From the NCBI GenBank assembly GCA_944389945.1, contig CALXOF010000006.1, positions 62,001 to 126,000 on the forward strand: DNA of 64,000 nt, given 5' to 3'. The first letter of the stretch is position 1; each line of letters opens with the position of its first letter. The translations under genes and the position numbers were made by a program. The notes beneath the pieces were generated by a model that was given only the letters and a program-made list of their open reading frames with translations, did not search any database and had not been told where the DNA came from. The DNA comes from an uncultured Kiritimatiellota bacterium (lineage in GTDB: Bacteria > Verrucomicrobiota > Kiritimatiellia > RFP12 > DVOR01). Shown piece by piece: positions 17,355 through 26,495 of this stretch.

Positions 17355-17384
17355 AAGGGGTCCTTTCAGCAAGTAACGGTTGGA

Positions 17385-17393
17385 ATTATACCA
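17385..17393 (-). promoter_or_regulatory. extended -10 promoter of the flavodiiron gene
   Basis: Minus strand TGGTATAAT, 30 bases before the ATG. No -35 box seen. Confidence 0.7.
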
Positions 17394-17586
17394 AATTGGG
17401 GGCGGGGGCGCGATGCGCCCCGCCCCCAATGGAAGTTTGGAAGCTTGGAGGCTTGGAAGTTTGGCTGTGGGGCGCTGCCCCACGCCCCGGAGAACGGAAG
17501 GGGCGGCAGGGCCGCCCCAGAGAACGGAGAACGGAAAACGGAGAACAGAGCGCCCCTGCGGGGCGACGGATAAGGGGGCGGCCGCG
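17394..17586. repeat. mosaic of intergenic repeat modules
   Basis: GGGGGCGGGGCGCGATGCGCC-type hairpin at 17399-17425, GGAAGTTT units (17430-17462), GTGGGGCGCTGCCCCAC (17467-17483), GGGGCGGCAGGGCCGCCCC (17499-17517), ACGGAGAAC units (17520-17548), CGCCCCTGCGGGGCG hairpin (17551-17565). Confidence 0.75.
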
Positions 17587-17691
17587 GACCCTTAAGGGTT
17601 TCGGGGTGGACCACTATAGGGTCTCGACCTGGACCACTATAGGGTCTCGGGTCGGACCCTTATAGTGGTTGACTTCGGAGCACTATGAGGC
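17587..17691 (-). repeat. palindrome array, copy 1 (about 23-bp period, 5 units)
   Basis: Units start at 17587, 17609, 17632, 17655 and 17678 (22, 23, 23, 23 bp). The first is GACCCTTAAGGGTT, two are GACCACTATAGGGTC, the last is decayed. Read on the minus strand it follows the 3' end of the gene at 17830, with the TTAA unit farthest from the gene, the same layout as the three other copies (26240, 33739, 54767). Confidence 0.85.
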
Positions 17692-17829
17692 AATGAAAGC
17701 GCAGGGGATGGGCACGGTTGAGAGGCCCGTAGGTTGAACGGTGGAGGTCAGCGGAGGCGGAAGGCGAGGCGGGGGCGCTTTCCAATCAGCTAATCAGCTA
17801 ATCAGCCGGGCGCTCTGGCAGAGCGCCCG
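17692..17829. repeat. YAATCAGC units and hairpin
   Basis: Ends in CAATCAGCTAATCAGC units (17791-17809) and GGGCGCTCTGGCAGAGCGCCC hairpin (17809-17829) abutting the stop of the next gene. Confidence 0.6.
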
Positions 17830-20043
17830 TCAGCGGAGGCGGAGGCGGAAGCCGGGGCGGGGGGTGCCGGAGGGGGTGGTGGGGGTTGCCCAGAGTTCGA
17901 GGATTTGGGGGTCGGAGTCGGAGCCGTTGAGGGTGGTGCGGAGTTCGGCCCAGACGCGGGTGGCGCCTTCGGGGCGTTTGGTGAGGAAGGATTCGGTCTC
18001 GAGGTAACGGTTGGCGGGGGTGTAGGTGCCTTGATAGAAGGGTGCGGTGACGGAGGTGGCTTGGGGCCAGGGGTCGTAGAGGGCGTCAATCTTGGGGTCG
18101 GCCTGGGTGGCGGGGGTGGAGGTGGCGCCGGTGAGGCTGTCGGCGGGGAGGCGGACGACGGCGTCCATGACGGGCGTGAGTTTGTTGATGGGGGTGCCGT
18201 TGCGCAGGAGGGTGACGGGGCCGGCGTCTTTTAGATAGCGGATGGCGTTGGCGGTGGCAAAGGCGACGCCTTCGCGGAGGTCGGCGGGGCGGTATTGGTT
18301 GGCGACGATGACGAGGTCGCCATGGGCGGGGACGACGAGGGTGTGGACATTCTTGTTGTTGGCGTCTTTGACGTAGAAGTCCCAGTCGTTTTCGCCGTAG
18401 GTGAGGGTGTAGGTTTTGCCGTCGAGGGGGATGGGGGAGGCGGAGGTGTTGGTGAGGGCGATGGCTTTGGCGGCTTTGTTTTGGGTGAGGAGGACGCGGG
18501 TGAGGTAGAGGCCTGGGGGGAGCGCGGTTTCGGCGGGGGTTTCGGCGAAGAGGCGGAGGGAGATGGTGGGGTTTTCGCCGGGGTCGAGGGCGAGGGAGTC
18601 CCACTTGAAGCGGATGCGGCCGGAGGAATCGAAGATGGCGGAGGGCACGGGAATGGGAAGAAGAGGGACGGAGAGTTCGGGGGAATTGTAATAAGTAAGG
18701 GTACCATCGTCCTTACGGCCGTGAGCGGTGATGGAGACCTTGACGGTTTTACCGGCGGGAAGGTCGGTGAAGGTGCAGGTGAGTTTCTGGCCCTCGAGGG
18801 GGATTTTCTCTTCCTCATAGGTGTGGCTGAGGCCTGCGTTAAGCTCGAGGGAGGCGGGGGGCTTGGCCTTTTCGACGCGGAAGCGGAAGGGCTGGCCGGG
18901 GGAGAGGGCGAAGCTGAGGAAGGTGTCGCCCACACGCAGGAGTGGCGTCCAGGAGCCATTGCCCACGTAGTATTTAAGGTCGCCTTGCCAGTCTTTGGGG
19001 ACAGTGACGGCGACATTTTGGGCGTCGAGACCGTCGAGAGCATCGTCTAGGGAGAACTCGGGGGAGTTCCAGCCATCGCCGGCGGGGCTCCATTCGGGGG
19101 TGAGGGTGACGTTGAGCAGGTCGGAGCGGAAAACGCGGACGGCGAAGGCCTCGGGGGAGAAGCCGCTGGCGGGGCGGTCCCAGGAGAGGGTGAAGCCGGT
19201 GCGGGTGACATTGGAGACGATGGGATAGGCGACCGTGGCATCGGCGCCGACGATGACGGAGTAGGAGAAGGTGCGGCTGTTGCCTTGGTCGTCGGCGATT
19301 TCGAGGGTAAGGGGATAGGTGCCCTCGCGGTCGGGCGCGGTGAAGGTGGCCATGGACTGGATGTGGTCGACGGCGGAGGAGGTGTTGCCGTTGAAGGTCC
19401 AGCGGACGCGGGTGTAGGTGCCGGAGCCGCCGGTGCAGGAGGCGACGGAGCAGCGGATGGTGCCGCCGGCGGGCGCGGGGGTGATGTCGACCTCGACGGT
19501 GATGGGCGGGGCATCGGCGAACCAGGAGACGCGCTGGACCTCGAAGACGGTGTCGCTTTCGTTGGTCAGGCGGATGTCGGGGGCTTCGATGGGGTTGAAG
19601 GCGAAGGTGACCGTGCGGGTCTCGCCGGAGTTCTCGATGGTGAATTCTTGGGTCTTGACCTCGCGGGTGCCGAGGGAGAGGGCCAGGGCGAGCGGCTTGC
19701 CGAGGGCACTCTTGCTCTCCACACCGCAGACGACGGAGACGTAGGAGATGGTCTCGGGCGGGTCGAAGGGGCGATAGAGGACGCTTTTGCCGTCGCCGCG
19801 GAGGCCGACGCCGGTGGCGCGGGCATAGCAGAAGTCGCCGCCCAGGGCCGCCCAGCCGTCGCGTTTGCCCACGAGGGGGTCGCTCTCGGAATCCAAGCGG
19901 ATGGTGGCGGAGGTTGCGTTGGGGATAAGTTGGCCGTCTTTGTAGCGCTCTGGGGTGGCGAGGAGGGTGCCGGAGTCGCCGTCTGCGCGGAGGAGGGGCG
20001 CCAGGGAGAGGCCGAGAATCAGCAGTGCCGCCCAGCGTCCCAT
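17830..20043 (-). CDS. large secreted multi-domain protein, function unknown
   Basis: 737 residues. Signal peptide MGRWAALLILGLSLAPLLRA. The mature part is beta-rich: a jelly-roll-like N-terminal region (ATIRLDSESDPLVGKRDG, YVSVVCGVESK), a PKD/Ig-like domain around residues 195-275 (VRWTFNGNTSSAVDHIQSM, FTAPDREGTYPLTLEIADD), a fibronectin III-like stretch (RTGFTLSWDRP), then a C-terminal part with IALTNTSASPIPLDGKTYTL and HTLVVPAHGDLVIVANQ, which resembles a lamin-tail domain. Probably a surface or secreted structural/adhesive protein. It lies 10 bases after rdgB and looks like the third gene of the gltX-rdgB operon, an odd partner. Confidence 0.7.
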   Translation of the reverse strand: MGRWAALLILGLSLAPLLRADGDSGTLLATPERYKDGQLIPNATSATIRLDSESDPLVGKRDGWAALGGDFCYARATGVGLRGDGKSVLYRPFDPPETISYVSVVCGVESKSALGKPLALALSLGTREVKTQEFTIENSGETRTVTFAFNPIEAPDIRLTNESDTVFEVQRVSWFADAPPITVEVDITPAPAGGTIRCSVASCTGGSGTYTRVRWTFNGNTSSAVDHIQSMATFTAPDREGTYPLTLEIADDQGNSRTFSYSVIVGADATVAYPIVSNVTRTGFTLSWDRPASGFSPEAFAVRVFRSDLLNVTLTPEWSPAGDGWNSPEFSLDDALDGLDAQNVAVTVPKDWQGDLKYYVGNGSWTPLLRVGDTFLSFALSPGQPFRFRVEKAKPPASLELNAGLSHTYEEEKIPLEGQKLTCTFTDLPAGKTVKVSITAHGRKDDGTLTYYNSPELSVPLLPIPVPSAIFDSSGRIRFKWDSLALDPGENPTISLRLFAETPAETALPPGLYLTRVLLTQNKAAKAIALTNTSASPIPLDGKTYTLTYGENDWDFYVKDANNKNVHTLVVPAHGDLVIVANQYRPADLREGVAFATANAIRYLKDAGPVTLLRNGTPINKLTPVMDAVVRLPADSLTGATSTPATQADPKIDALYDPWPQATSVTAPFYQGTYTPANRYLETESFLTKRPEGATRVWAELRTTLNGSDSDPQILELWATPTTPSGTPRPGFRLRLR

Positions 20044-20053
20044 GGGGCACCTC

Positions 20054-20638
20054 TCAGGCGAGAGCCCAATCGCGGCGGGCGGCGGCGAAGGCGCGGGCGC
20101 GGTGTGAGAGGGCGGCCTTGACGGCGTCGGGCAGTTCGCCGAAGGATTGGGCGTAGCCCTCGGGCACGAAGAGGGGGTCGTAGCCGAAGCCGTGGCCGGC
20201 GTCGCGCCCTTCGGGCAGGATGGTGCCGCGGCACTCGCCGCGCAACACGCGGGTCGGCTGGCCGGGCATGGCGAGGGCGAGGGCGCAGACGAAGCGGGCG
20301 GTGCGGCGCTCGGGCGGGACGCCGGCGAGCTCGCGCAGGAGCTTGGCGTTGTTGGCCGCCGTGTCGCCGTGGGTGCCGGCGTAGCGCGCGGAGCGGACGC
20401 CGGGCTCGCCGCCCAGGGCGTCCACCTCCAGGCCGGAGTCGTCGGCGAGGGCGGGGAGGCCGGTGGCGTCGCGCCAAGCCTCGGCCTTGATGCGGGCGTT
20501 GGCCTCGAAGGTCAGGCCCGTCTCCTCGGGGTCGGGCACGTCGGGGAAGGCCTCCGTGCCCACGAGCTCGACGCCGGGGAGCATCTCGCGGATTTCCGCG
20601 AGTTTGTGGGCGTTGCGGGTGGCGATGAGGAGCTTCAC
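20054..20638 (-). CDS. rdgB: non-canonical purine NTP pyrophosphatase (HAM1/RdgB)
   Basis: 194 residues starting at GTG 20638, which overlaps the gltX stop (GTGA). Removes dITP/ITP/XTP from nucleotide pools. MKLLIATRNAHKLAEIREML, FEANARIKAEAW, LADDSGLEVDALGGEPGVRSARYAG and GHGFGYDPLFVPEGYAQSF are the family hallmarks; length is typical. Translationally coupled to gltX. Confidence 0.95.
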   Translation of the reverse strand: MKLLIATRNAHKLAEIREMLPGVELVGTEAFPDVPDPEETGLTFEANARIKAEAWRDATGLPALADDSGLEVDALGGEPGVRSARYAGTHGDTAANNAKLLRELAGVPPERRTARFVCALALAMPGQPTRVLRGECRGTILPEGRDAGHGFGYDPLFVPEGYAQSFGELPDAVKAALSHRARAFAAARRDWALA

Positions 20639-21960
20639 AGGGTGCCCTCGCGGAGGCGCTGGGCCACGCCGCGCAGGCGGCGCAGGGTGCGGTCGCGCCC
20701 CAGGAGCCAGAGGGTTTCGAAGAGGCCCGGGCCTTCGCCGCGGCCGGAGACGGCCACGCGGATGGGGTGGACTAGCCCGCCCAGGCCGCAGCCCTTGGCC
20801 TCGCCCATGGCGCGCACGAGGGCTTCGAGGGACTCCACGGTGAAGTCCGGCGCGGCCTCGATGGCGGCGGCGACCTCGTCGAGCAGGGCGGGGACGCCCT
20901 CGGCATGGAGGCGCTTGTTCACGGCCTTTTCGTCGAAGGGATACTCCTCGGCGAAGAACCAGACGCAGTTGGCCGGGATGTCGGCGTAGGTCTTGGTGCG
21001 GGGCTGGATTTGGTCGAGCAGGTCGGCGCGCAGGCCGTTGAGGGGCTCGTGGGGGAGGCCGGCGGCGGCGAGGCGGGCGTCGAAGGCCTCGGTGAAGGCC
21101 TCGCGGGGCTGCTTGGCGATGTATTCGCCGTTCATCCAGGTGAGCTTCTTGATGTCGAAGCGGGCGGGGCTGGCCTTGCAGTGCGCGAAGTCGAAGGCCT
21201 CGGCCATCTCTTGGCGGGACATGATTTCGCGGTCGTCGCCGGGCGCCCAGCCGAGGAGAGCCAGGAAGTTGAAGAGGGCGTCGGGCAGGAAGCCGAGCTC
21301 GCGGAACTCGCCCACGAAGGCCGAGCCGTCGCGCTTGGAGTAGGGCTTGCCCTGGTTGTTGACGATCATGGGCAGGTGGGCGTAACGCGGGATGGGGGCG
21401 CCCAGGGCCTTGAAGAGTTGGATGTGCTTGAAGGTGTTCTCCACGTGGTCGTCGCCGCGGATGATGTGGGTGACGCCCTGCGTGATGTCGTCGAGCACGT
21501 TGGCGAGGTGGAAGACGGGCGAGCCGTCGGAGCGCACGATGACGAAGTCCTGCGTGTCCTTGGCCTTCTTCTTCATGTGGCCCTTCACGAGGTCGTCGTA
21601 CTCGATGACGCCTTCCTTGGGCATGCGGAAGATGACGCACTCGCCCTGGCCGCCCTTGTTCTCCTTGTAGGCCAGGCCGCGGCGGAGGAGGTCCTCGGCC
21701 ACTTCCAGGTGGTGTTCGCGTTGGCTGGTCTGATAGAGGATCTCGCCGTCCCAGTCCAGTCCCAACCACTTCATGCAGTCGAGCAGGGCCTGGATGGCCT
21801 CGGGCGTCGAGCGTTCCAAGTCCGTATCCTCCACGCGCAGGAGGAACTCGCCGCCCACGTGCCGGGCGAAGAGCCAATTGAAGATTGCCGCGCGGATGTT
21901 GCCGATGTGCACCTTGCCGGTGGGCGACGGCGCGAAACGTACCCGAACTTGCTCTGCCAT
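20635..21960 (-). CDS. gltX: glutamyl-tRNA synthetase
   Basis: 441 residues, class I. HIGH-type motif APSPTGKVHIGNIRAAIFNW, LLRVEDTDLERS, IIRGDDHVENTFKHI and the KMSKS equivalent in PYSKRDGSAFV. C-terminal anticodon-binding part ends with HPIRVAVSGRGEGPGLFETL. Slightly shorter than the usual 465-500 residues but complete. Whether it charges only tRNA-Glu or also tRNA-Gln depends on genes not in view. First gene of a gltX-rdgB-secreted protein operon. Confidence 0.95.
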   Translation of the reverse strand: MAEQVRVRFAPSPTGKVHIGNIRAAIFNWLFARHVGGEFLLRVEDTDLERSTPEAIQALLDCMKWLGLDWDGEILYQTSQREHHLEVAEDLLRRGLAYKENKGGQGECVIFRMPKEGVIEYDDLVKGHMKKKAKDTQDFVIVRSDGSPVFHLANVLDDITQGVTHIIRGDDHVENTFKHIQLFKALGAPIPRYAHLPMIVNNQGKPYSKRDGSAFVGEFRELGFLPDALFNFLALLGWAPGDDREIMSRQEMAEAFDFAHCKASPARFDIKKLTWMNGEYIAKQPREAFTEAFDARLAAAGLPHEPLNGLRADLLDQIQPRTKTYADIPANCVWFFAEEYPFDEKAVNKRLHAEGVPALLDEVAAAIEAAPDFTVESLEALVRAMGEAKGCGLGGLVHPIRVAVSGRGEGPGLFETLWLLGRDRTLRRLRGVAQRLREGTL

Positions 21961-21980
21961 ATCAAATCCTTTCGGCGGCC

Positions 21981-21989
21981 ATTATAGCA
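21981..21989 (-). promoter_or_regulatory. extended -10 promoter of gltX
   Basis: Minus strand TGCTATAAT, 20 bases before the ATG; AAAGGAT is the ribosome site. Confidence 0.7.
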
Positions 21990-22702
21990 TAACGGCGAAG
22001 GGGCGGCTGACACCGACCCTCCGCCTGGAGAACGGAGAACGGAAAACGGAGAACGGAAGGGGCGGCAGGGCCGCCCCTAGAGAACAGAGAACAGAAAACA
22101 GAGAACAGAACGCCCCTGCGGGGCGACGGGTGGGGTGGTGGGAGAACTGTGGAGGGTTTACCCTGCGGGGCTGACACGAAGGACACGAAGGACCACGAAG
22201 ATACACGAAGGGGGAAACCGCCGATGTTTCTTCGCTTCACTCGAAAGACCTTCGGTAGTCCACCGATTGGAGCCGATTAGGGGCCGGCTACCGCCGGCAG
22301 GACGCTCCAGTTTTCACCACAAAGAACACAAGGGAACACAAAGGGCACAAAGAACGTAACGTAGAAGGCAACGCTGTGGGCGGGCCGTGCGTGCGCACAA
22401 GGCGCACGTCCGGCCCGGGGGGCCTGTAGGGCATGGCGGGCTTCGCACGCCATGCTTTTGAGAGTTGGAATCTAGCGGCGAAGCCGCCGTCCTATTCGTC
22501 CTATAGGTCCTATATGTCCTACCGCGTCTTTTTGGCACGTCGCAGACGTGCCGGGGGTGCAGGGGCAATTGGAAGCTTGGAAGTTTGGAGGCTTGGCTTT
22601 ATCACTTGCACAAACACTCCGTCCGTCGCGCGCTTGCCGCGCGTTCCGTTTTCCGTTCTCCGTTCTCCGGGGCGGCACAAGCCGCCCCTTCCAATCAGCT
22701 AA
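21990..22702. repeat. mosaic of intergenic repeat modules
   Basis: No gene supported. ACGGAGAAC units (22027-22060), GGGGCGGCAGGGCCGCCCC (22059-22077), GAGAACAGA units (22080-22110), CGCCCCTGCGGGGCG (22111-22125), ACACGAAGG units (22175-22212), a 35-bp family B mini-element (22226-22260), GCCGGCTACCGCCGGCAGGAC (22283-22303), a GTGCGTGCGCACAAGGCGCAC region (22390-22410), GTCCTATNN 9-bp units (22490-22520), GGCACGTCGCAGACGTGCC (22535-22553), GGAAGTTT units (22567-22597), CGCGCGCTTGCCGCGCG (22628-22644) and YAATCAGC units (22690-22708) running into the next stop. Confidence 0.75.
22226..22260 (-). repeat. 35-bp mini-element, family B variant
   Basis: Reverse complement begins GACTACCGAAGGTCTTTC and ends GAAGCGAAGAAAC; about three quarters identical to the 34-bp copy at 9208-9241. 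It splits a CCGCCGAT/CCGATTGG module seen uninterrupted near 60715-60740. Confidence 0.6.
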
Positions 22703-23293
22703 TCAGCTATCTTGATAAGCCAGGAAGCGGCGGAGGGTCTCGACGCTGACGTGGAGGCGGCGGGCGATGCGGGCGCGAGGGAGGCCTTGGGCCAGGAGAC
22801 GCTGGACGGTCTCGGCATGGGGCGTGAGGCTGGAACTGCGACTGCCGAGGGGGCGGCCCAGACGGCACCCTTCGGCGCGGCGGCGGGCAAGGGCCTCGCG
22901 CGTGCGTTGGGAGATAAGGTTACGCTCGATTTCGGCGGAGATGCCCAGCGCAAAGGCAAGCACCTTGCTAGGGATGTCGTCGCCCAGACGGTAGTTGTCC
23001 TTGATGGTCCAGACGCGGATGTCGCGCTGGAGGCAGTGGTTGAGCACCTCCAGAATCATGAAGAGCGAACGGCCCAGACGCGACAGCTCGGAGCAGAGAA
23101 GCAGGTCGCCGCCGTGGGCGTGGCGGAGCAGTTTTCCCAGGCGGCGGCGGTCCCAAGGCTTGGTGCCGGAGACGGTCTCCTCAATCCACTTGTCCACGCG
23201 GAGGCCCTGGGTTGCGCAGAAACGTTTGATCTCGAAGCGTTGGTTTTCAACGGTCTGTTTGTCGGTGGAAACGCGGATGTAGCCGTAGGTCAT
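22703..23293 (-). CDS. serine recombinase (resolvase/invertase type)
   Basis: 196 residues from ATG at 23293. Catalytic N-terminal domain: YGYIRVSTDKQTVENQ with the nucleophilic serine at about S9, LLCSELSRLGRSLFMILEVL with the active-site arginines, and ISAEIERNLISQRTREAL in the E-helix. Short C-terminal helix-turn-helix at about 165-190 (LLAQGLPRARIARRLHVSVE). Size is that of small DNA invertases/resolvases, not of large phage integrases. It is divergent from tRNA-Ser and not accompanied by a transposase. I found no clear inversion half-sites beside it. Likely a remnant or tool of a mobile element, or a phase-variation invertase. Confidence 0.9.
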   Translation of the reverse strand: MTYGYIRVSTDKQTVENQRFEIKRFCATQGLRVDKWIEETVSGTKPWDRRRLGKLLRHAHGGDLLLCSELSRLGRSLFMILEVLNHCLQRDIRVWTIKDNYRLGDDIPSKVLAFALGISAEIERNLISQRTREALARRRAEGCRLGRPLGSRSSSLTPHAETVQRLLAQGLPRARIARRLHVSVETLRRFLAYQDS

Positions 23294-23325
23294 GGGAGGT
23301 CTCAATGGGAAAGTGAAAGTTTTAC

Positions 23326-23355
23326 TTGCGCGAGAGGGGTGGATTATGGCATACT
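23326..23355 (+). promoter_or_regulatory. promoter of tRNA-Ser
   Basis: TTGCGC (23326-23331), 18-base spacer, extended -10 TGG-CATACT (-10 at 23350-23355), 16 bases before the tRNA. Confidence 0.6.
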
Positions 23356-23370
23356 ATGGGGCGTTTTTCC

Positions 23371-23461
<91 letters not shown>

Positions 23462-23468
23462 GTTATTT

Positions 23469-23493
23469 CCCACGTTTCGGCGTGGGCTTTTTT
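23469..23493 (+). terminator. Rho-independent terminator after tRNA-Ser
   Basis: CCCACG-TTTCGG-CGTGGG followed by CTTTTTT. It ends 17 bases before the next start codon, so that gene has a very short independent leader or is expressed by readthrough. Confidence 0.85.
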
Positions 23494-23509
23494 GTATCTG
23501 GAGAGCGTC

Positions 23510-24625
23510 ATGGAAGGCAAGCAAGCGGATGTCTGGTTCTCGGATTTGCACACCGTGCCGATGGGCGATGGCCTGCAAGCCAAGCTGCGCAAGCTGATGT
23601 TGGCCGCGGGTTTCGACAAGCTCGACCTCAAAGACAAGTTTGTGGCCGTGAAGCTGCACTTCGGCGAGCCGGGCAACCTGGCCTTCCTGCGCATGAACTG
23701 GGCGCGGACCGTCTGCGACCTGGTGAAGGAGCAGGGCGGGCGCCCCTTCGTGACCGACTGCAACACGCTCTACGTGGGCGGCCGCAAGAACGCCCTCGAC
23801 CACCTCGACACCGCCTACATGAACGGCTACAACCCCCTCTGCCTGGGCTGCCACACCCTCATCGCCGACGGCCTCAAAGGCACAGACGACGTGGAGGTGC
23901 CCGTCCCCGGCGGACAGTATGTCAAGGCCGCCAAGATCGGCCGCGCCGTCATGGACGCCGACGCCGTCATCTCCCTCACCCACTTCAAGGGCCACGAGTG
24001 CACCGGCTTCGGCGGCGCCATCAAGAACATCGGCATGGGTTGCGGCAGCCGCGCCGGCAAGATGGAAATGCACGCCGCCGGCAAGCCCACCGTCAATCAC
24101 GCCCTCTGCATCGGTTGCGGCCGTTGCGCCAAGATCTGCGCCCACGACGCCCCCCACATCACCGGCGGCAAGGCCACCATCGACCACGCCAAATGCGTCG
24201 GCTGCGGCCGTTGCATCGGCGTCTGCCCCAAGGACGCCATCACGCCGGACTACGACGCCGCCAACGACGTGCTCAACCGCAAGATGGCCGAATACGCCCT
24301 CGCCGTCCTCCACGGCCGCCCCCACTTCCACGTCTCCCTGGCCATCGACGTCTCGCCCTTCTGCGACTGCCACGGCGAGAACGACGTGCCCATCGTCCCC
24401 AACGTCGGCATGTTCGCCTCCTTCGACCCCGTCGCCATCGACCGCGCCTGCGCCGACGCCGTGAACGCCGCCGCCCCCATCGCCGACTCCCTCCTCGGCC
24501 GCGCCAAAACGCGCCACACCGACCACTTCGGCACCGTCTCGCCCAGCACCGACTGGCGCTCCTGCCTCGAGCACGCCGAAGCCCTCGGCCTCGGCACCCA
24601 GGCCTACACCCTCCACCGCCTCTGA
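23510..24625 (+). CDS. DUF362 protein with two [4Fe-4S] ferredoxin motifs
   Basis: 371 residues from ATG at 23510 (GGAGAG 7 bases upstream). The DUF362 fold comes first ([56 protein letters not shown]), then a bacterial ferredoxin pair: [16 protein letters not shown] and [16 protein letters not shown], each with the CxxCxxCxxxC spacing. The fold resumes with [20 protein letters not shown]. Such proteins occur in anaerobes as cytoplasmic iron-sulfur proteins of unknown reaction. Complete. It starts just after a terminator, so its promoter is unclear. Confidence 0.9.
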   Translation: MEGKQADVWFSDLHTVPMGDGLQAKLRKLMLAAGFDKLDLKDKFVAVKLHFGEPGNLAFLRMNWARTVCDLVKEQGGRPFVTDCNTLYVGGRKNALDHLDTAYMNGYNPLCLGCHTLIADGLKGTDDVEVPVPGGQYVKAAKIGRAVMDADAVISLTHFKGHECTGFGGAIKNIGMGCGSRAGKMEMHAAGKPTVNHALCIGCGRCAKICAHDAPHITGGKATIDHAKCVGCGRCIGVCPKDAITPDYDAANDVLNRKMAEYALAVLHGRPHFHVSLAIDVSPFCDCHGENDVPIVPNVGMFASFDPVAIDRACADAVNAAAPIADSLLGRAKTRHTDHFGTVSPSTDWRSCLEHAEALGLGTQAYTLHRL

Positions 24626-24627
24626 TT

Positions 24628-24636
24628 TGCTATACT
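24628..24636 (+). promoter_or_regulatory. extended -10 promoter of rfbB
   Basis: TGCTATACT starting 3 bases after the previous stop; AAGGAG ribosome site and ATG at 24658 follow. Confidence 0.65.
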
Positions 24637-24657
24637 ACGGCAACACAAGGAGTCACC

Positions 24658-25707
24658 ATGAATCGCATCATCGTCACCGGCGGCGCCGGCTTCATTGGGT
24701 CCGCGGTCTGCCGTATGCTCGCCAAGCAGGGCGTCGAGATCCTGAACATCGATAAGCTGACCTACGCGGGCAACCTCTCCAGCCTGGAGCCCGTGGCGCA
24801 GTTGCCGAACTACCACTTCCTCCACGCCGACATCTGCGACGCGCCGGCCATGGCCAAGGCCTTCGCCGAGTTCCGTCCGCAGGGCGTGATGCACCTGGCC
24901 GCGGAGAGCCATGTGGACCGTTCCATCGATGGCCCGGGCCTCTTCCTGCAAACCAACGTCGTGGGCACCTACACGATGCTCGAGGCCGCCCACGCCTACT
25001 GGAAGACCCTCCCCGAGCCCGAAAAGGCCGCCTTCCGCTTCCTCCACATCTCCACCGACGAGGTCTACGGCTCCCTCGGCCCCACCGGCCTCTTCACCGA
25101 AGAGACCCCCTACGCGCCGCGCTCCCCCTATTCCGCCTCTAAGGCCAGCGCCGACCACCTGGTGAACGCCTGGTTCCACACCTACGGCCTGCCCACCCTC
25201 AAGACCAACTGCTCCAACAACTACGGCCCCTACCACTTCCCCGAGAAGCTCATCCCCCTGGTCACGCTCAACGCCCTCGCCGGTCGCCCCCTCCCCATCT
25301 ACGGCAAGGGCGACAACATCCGCGACTGGCTCTACGTGGAGGACCACGCCCGCGCCCTCTGGCTCGCCCTCACCACCGGCCGCCCCGGCGAGACCTACAA
25401 CGTCGGCGGGCACAACGAGCGCACCAACCTCCAGGTCGTCCAGGCCATCTGCGCTATCCTTGACGAGCTCCGCCCCCGCCCCGACGGCAAGCCCTACGCC
25501 GAGCAGATCACCTTCGTCAAAGACCGCCCCGGCCACGACGCCCGCTACGCCATCGACCCCTCCAAGATTATGCGCAAGCTCGGCTGGAAGCCCCAAGAAA
25601 CCTTTGACACCGGCCTCCGCCGCACCATCCAGTGGTACCTCGACAACGAAGCCTGGTGGGCCCCCCTCCGCAAAGCCTCCGAAGAGCGCCTCGGCACCGC
25701 CCGCTGA
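24658..25707 (+). CDS. rfbB: dTDP-glucose 4,6-dehydratase
   Basis: 349 residues. Makes dTDP-4-keto-6-deoxyglucose for rhamnose and other deoxysugars of surface glycans. Rossmann [42 protein letters not shown] (Thr-Asp-Glu catalytic), [14 protein letters not shown] (YxxxK), [31 protein letters not shown] and [11 protein letters not shown]. Full length. No rfbA, C or D neighbour is in the window; the sugar may feed the glycosyltransferases at 30.5-33.7 kb, which is inference. Confidence 0.96.
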   Translation: MNRIIVTGGAGFIGSAVCRMLAKQGVEILNIDKLTYAGNLSSLEPVAQLPNYHFLHADICDAPAMAKAFAEFRPQGVMHLAAESHVDRSIDGPGLFLQTNVVGTYTMLEAAHAYWKTLPEPEKAAFRFLHISTDEVYGSLGPTGLFTEETPYAPRSPYSASKASADHLVNAWFHTYGLPTLKTNCSNNYGPYHFPEKLIPLVTLNALAGRPLPIYGKGDNIRDWLYVEDHARALWLALTTGRPGETYNVGGHNERTNLQVVQAICAILDELRPRPDGKPYAEQITFVKDRPGHDARYAIDPSKIMRKLGWKPQETFDTGLRRTIQWYLDNEAWWAPLRKASEERLGTAR

Positions 25708-25746
25708 AGCATGGCGCCCCAGTGCCACAGGACGAAAGATTTGACC

Positions 25747-26058
25747 ATGGCTTGTGAACACCGCGACAATCAGCAGACAGAGGCCGTGCAGCAACCGGAA
25801 TCGCCCGAGACAGAGCTGGCGCAGAAAATCGCCCGCTATCACGACAAACACGCCTCCTACCTGCCCTTTGCCATCTTCGTCACACTCTTCTGCGCGCTGG
25901 GAGCCATTGGCATCTTCATGGTTTGCAGCGAAAACAAACGCCTGGCGCAAGGCGACCTGGCCGGAGCGGAGCGCGCCCACAAGGCCGCAAAGTTGTGCTG
26001 TTGGCTAGGCCTCTTCCTCGGCCTCCTCAGCGCACCGGTAGCCTTCTTCATCCTCTAA
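25747..26058 (+). CDS. small CD225/dispanin-like membrane protein
   Basis: 103 residues from ATG at 25747 (an in-frame ATG at 25711 would add 12). Hydrophilic N-terminus (QQPESPETELAQKIARYHDK), then span SYLPFAIFVTLFCALGAIGI, loop NKRLAQGDLAGAERAHKAAK and a second span LCCWLGLFLGLLSAPVAFFI. Closely parallels the C-terminal 85 residues of the zinc-ribbon protein at 13963-14610, including SYLPFAI and the GD-AGA-AH loop. Function unknown; probably follows rfbB by readthrough. Confidence 0.75.
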   Translation: MACEHRDNQQTEAVQQPESPETELAQKIARYHDKHASYLPFAIFVTLFCALGAIGIFMVCSENKRLAQGDLAGAERAHKAAKLCCWLGLFLGLLSAPVAFFIL

Positions 26059-26239
26059 TAGAGGGCCTCGCTAAAACCCGGCCTGTCCGGGCAAAAGATA
26101 GACCGCAAAGACGCAACTGTGGGCACGAAAGAGCTCGGGCTCCATGGTTCGCTTTGCAGTTTCGCCGCCAACCGCACCCACCGCCTTATCGGCACCACCA
26201 CAGACCCCCTCGTCTAAGCCCCCAAAAGGTCCTCCGCGA
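26059..26239. other. intergenic, no gene seen
   Basis: Has no strong repeats and no promoter I can support; leads into palindrome array copy 2. Confidence 0.4.
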
Positions 26240-26323
26240 GACCCTATAGTGGTCCGCGGTCAATCCCTATAGTGGTCGGTGGCGAGACCCTATAGTGGTC
26301 CACCCCGAAACCCTTAAGGGTCT
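26240..26323 (+). repeat. palindrome array, copy 2 (23-bp period, 4 units)
   Basis: Units start at 26240, 26263, 26286 and 26309, exactly 23 bp apart: three of CCCTATAGTGGTC type and a terminal ACCCTTAAGGGT. The reverse complement of its last two units matches the start of copies 1 and 4 over about 37 bases. Confidence 0.85.
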
Positions 26324-26460
26324 GCTGAAGGGTATTGGAGGTCGCCTGTGTCGCGCTTGGCACATCGCAGACGTGCCGTGGGTGCAGGGGGTGTTGCCCC
26401 GGTCGGGGGGTGGGGCGGGGAAACACAGCCAATCTCCCACTCAGCTGATCAGCCAATATG
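26324..26460. repeat. short mosaic before exbB
   Basis: GGCACATCGCAGACGTGCC palindrome (26358-26376) and CAGCTGATCAGCC units (26441-26456). Confidence 0.6.
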
Positions 26461-26469
26461 TGCTACAAT
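26461..26469 (+). promoter_or_regulatory. extended -10 promoter of the exbB operon
   Basis: TGCTACAAT, 27 bases before the ATG; GAAAGGA at 26481-26487 is the ribosome site. Confidence 0.55.
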
Positions 26470-26495
26470 AGGCAGTCAATGAAAGGATTGTCGCG

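Noticed and set aside
17587..17691. Reading the palindrome arrays as Rho-independent terminators
   Set aside because: Each palindrome is too short and AT-centred and there is no U tract; a true terminator is separately present after array copy 3.
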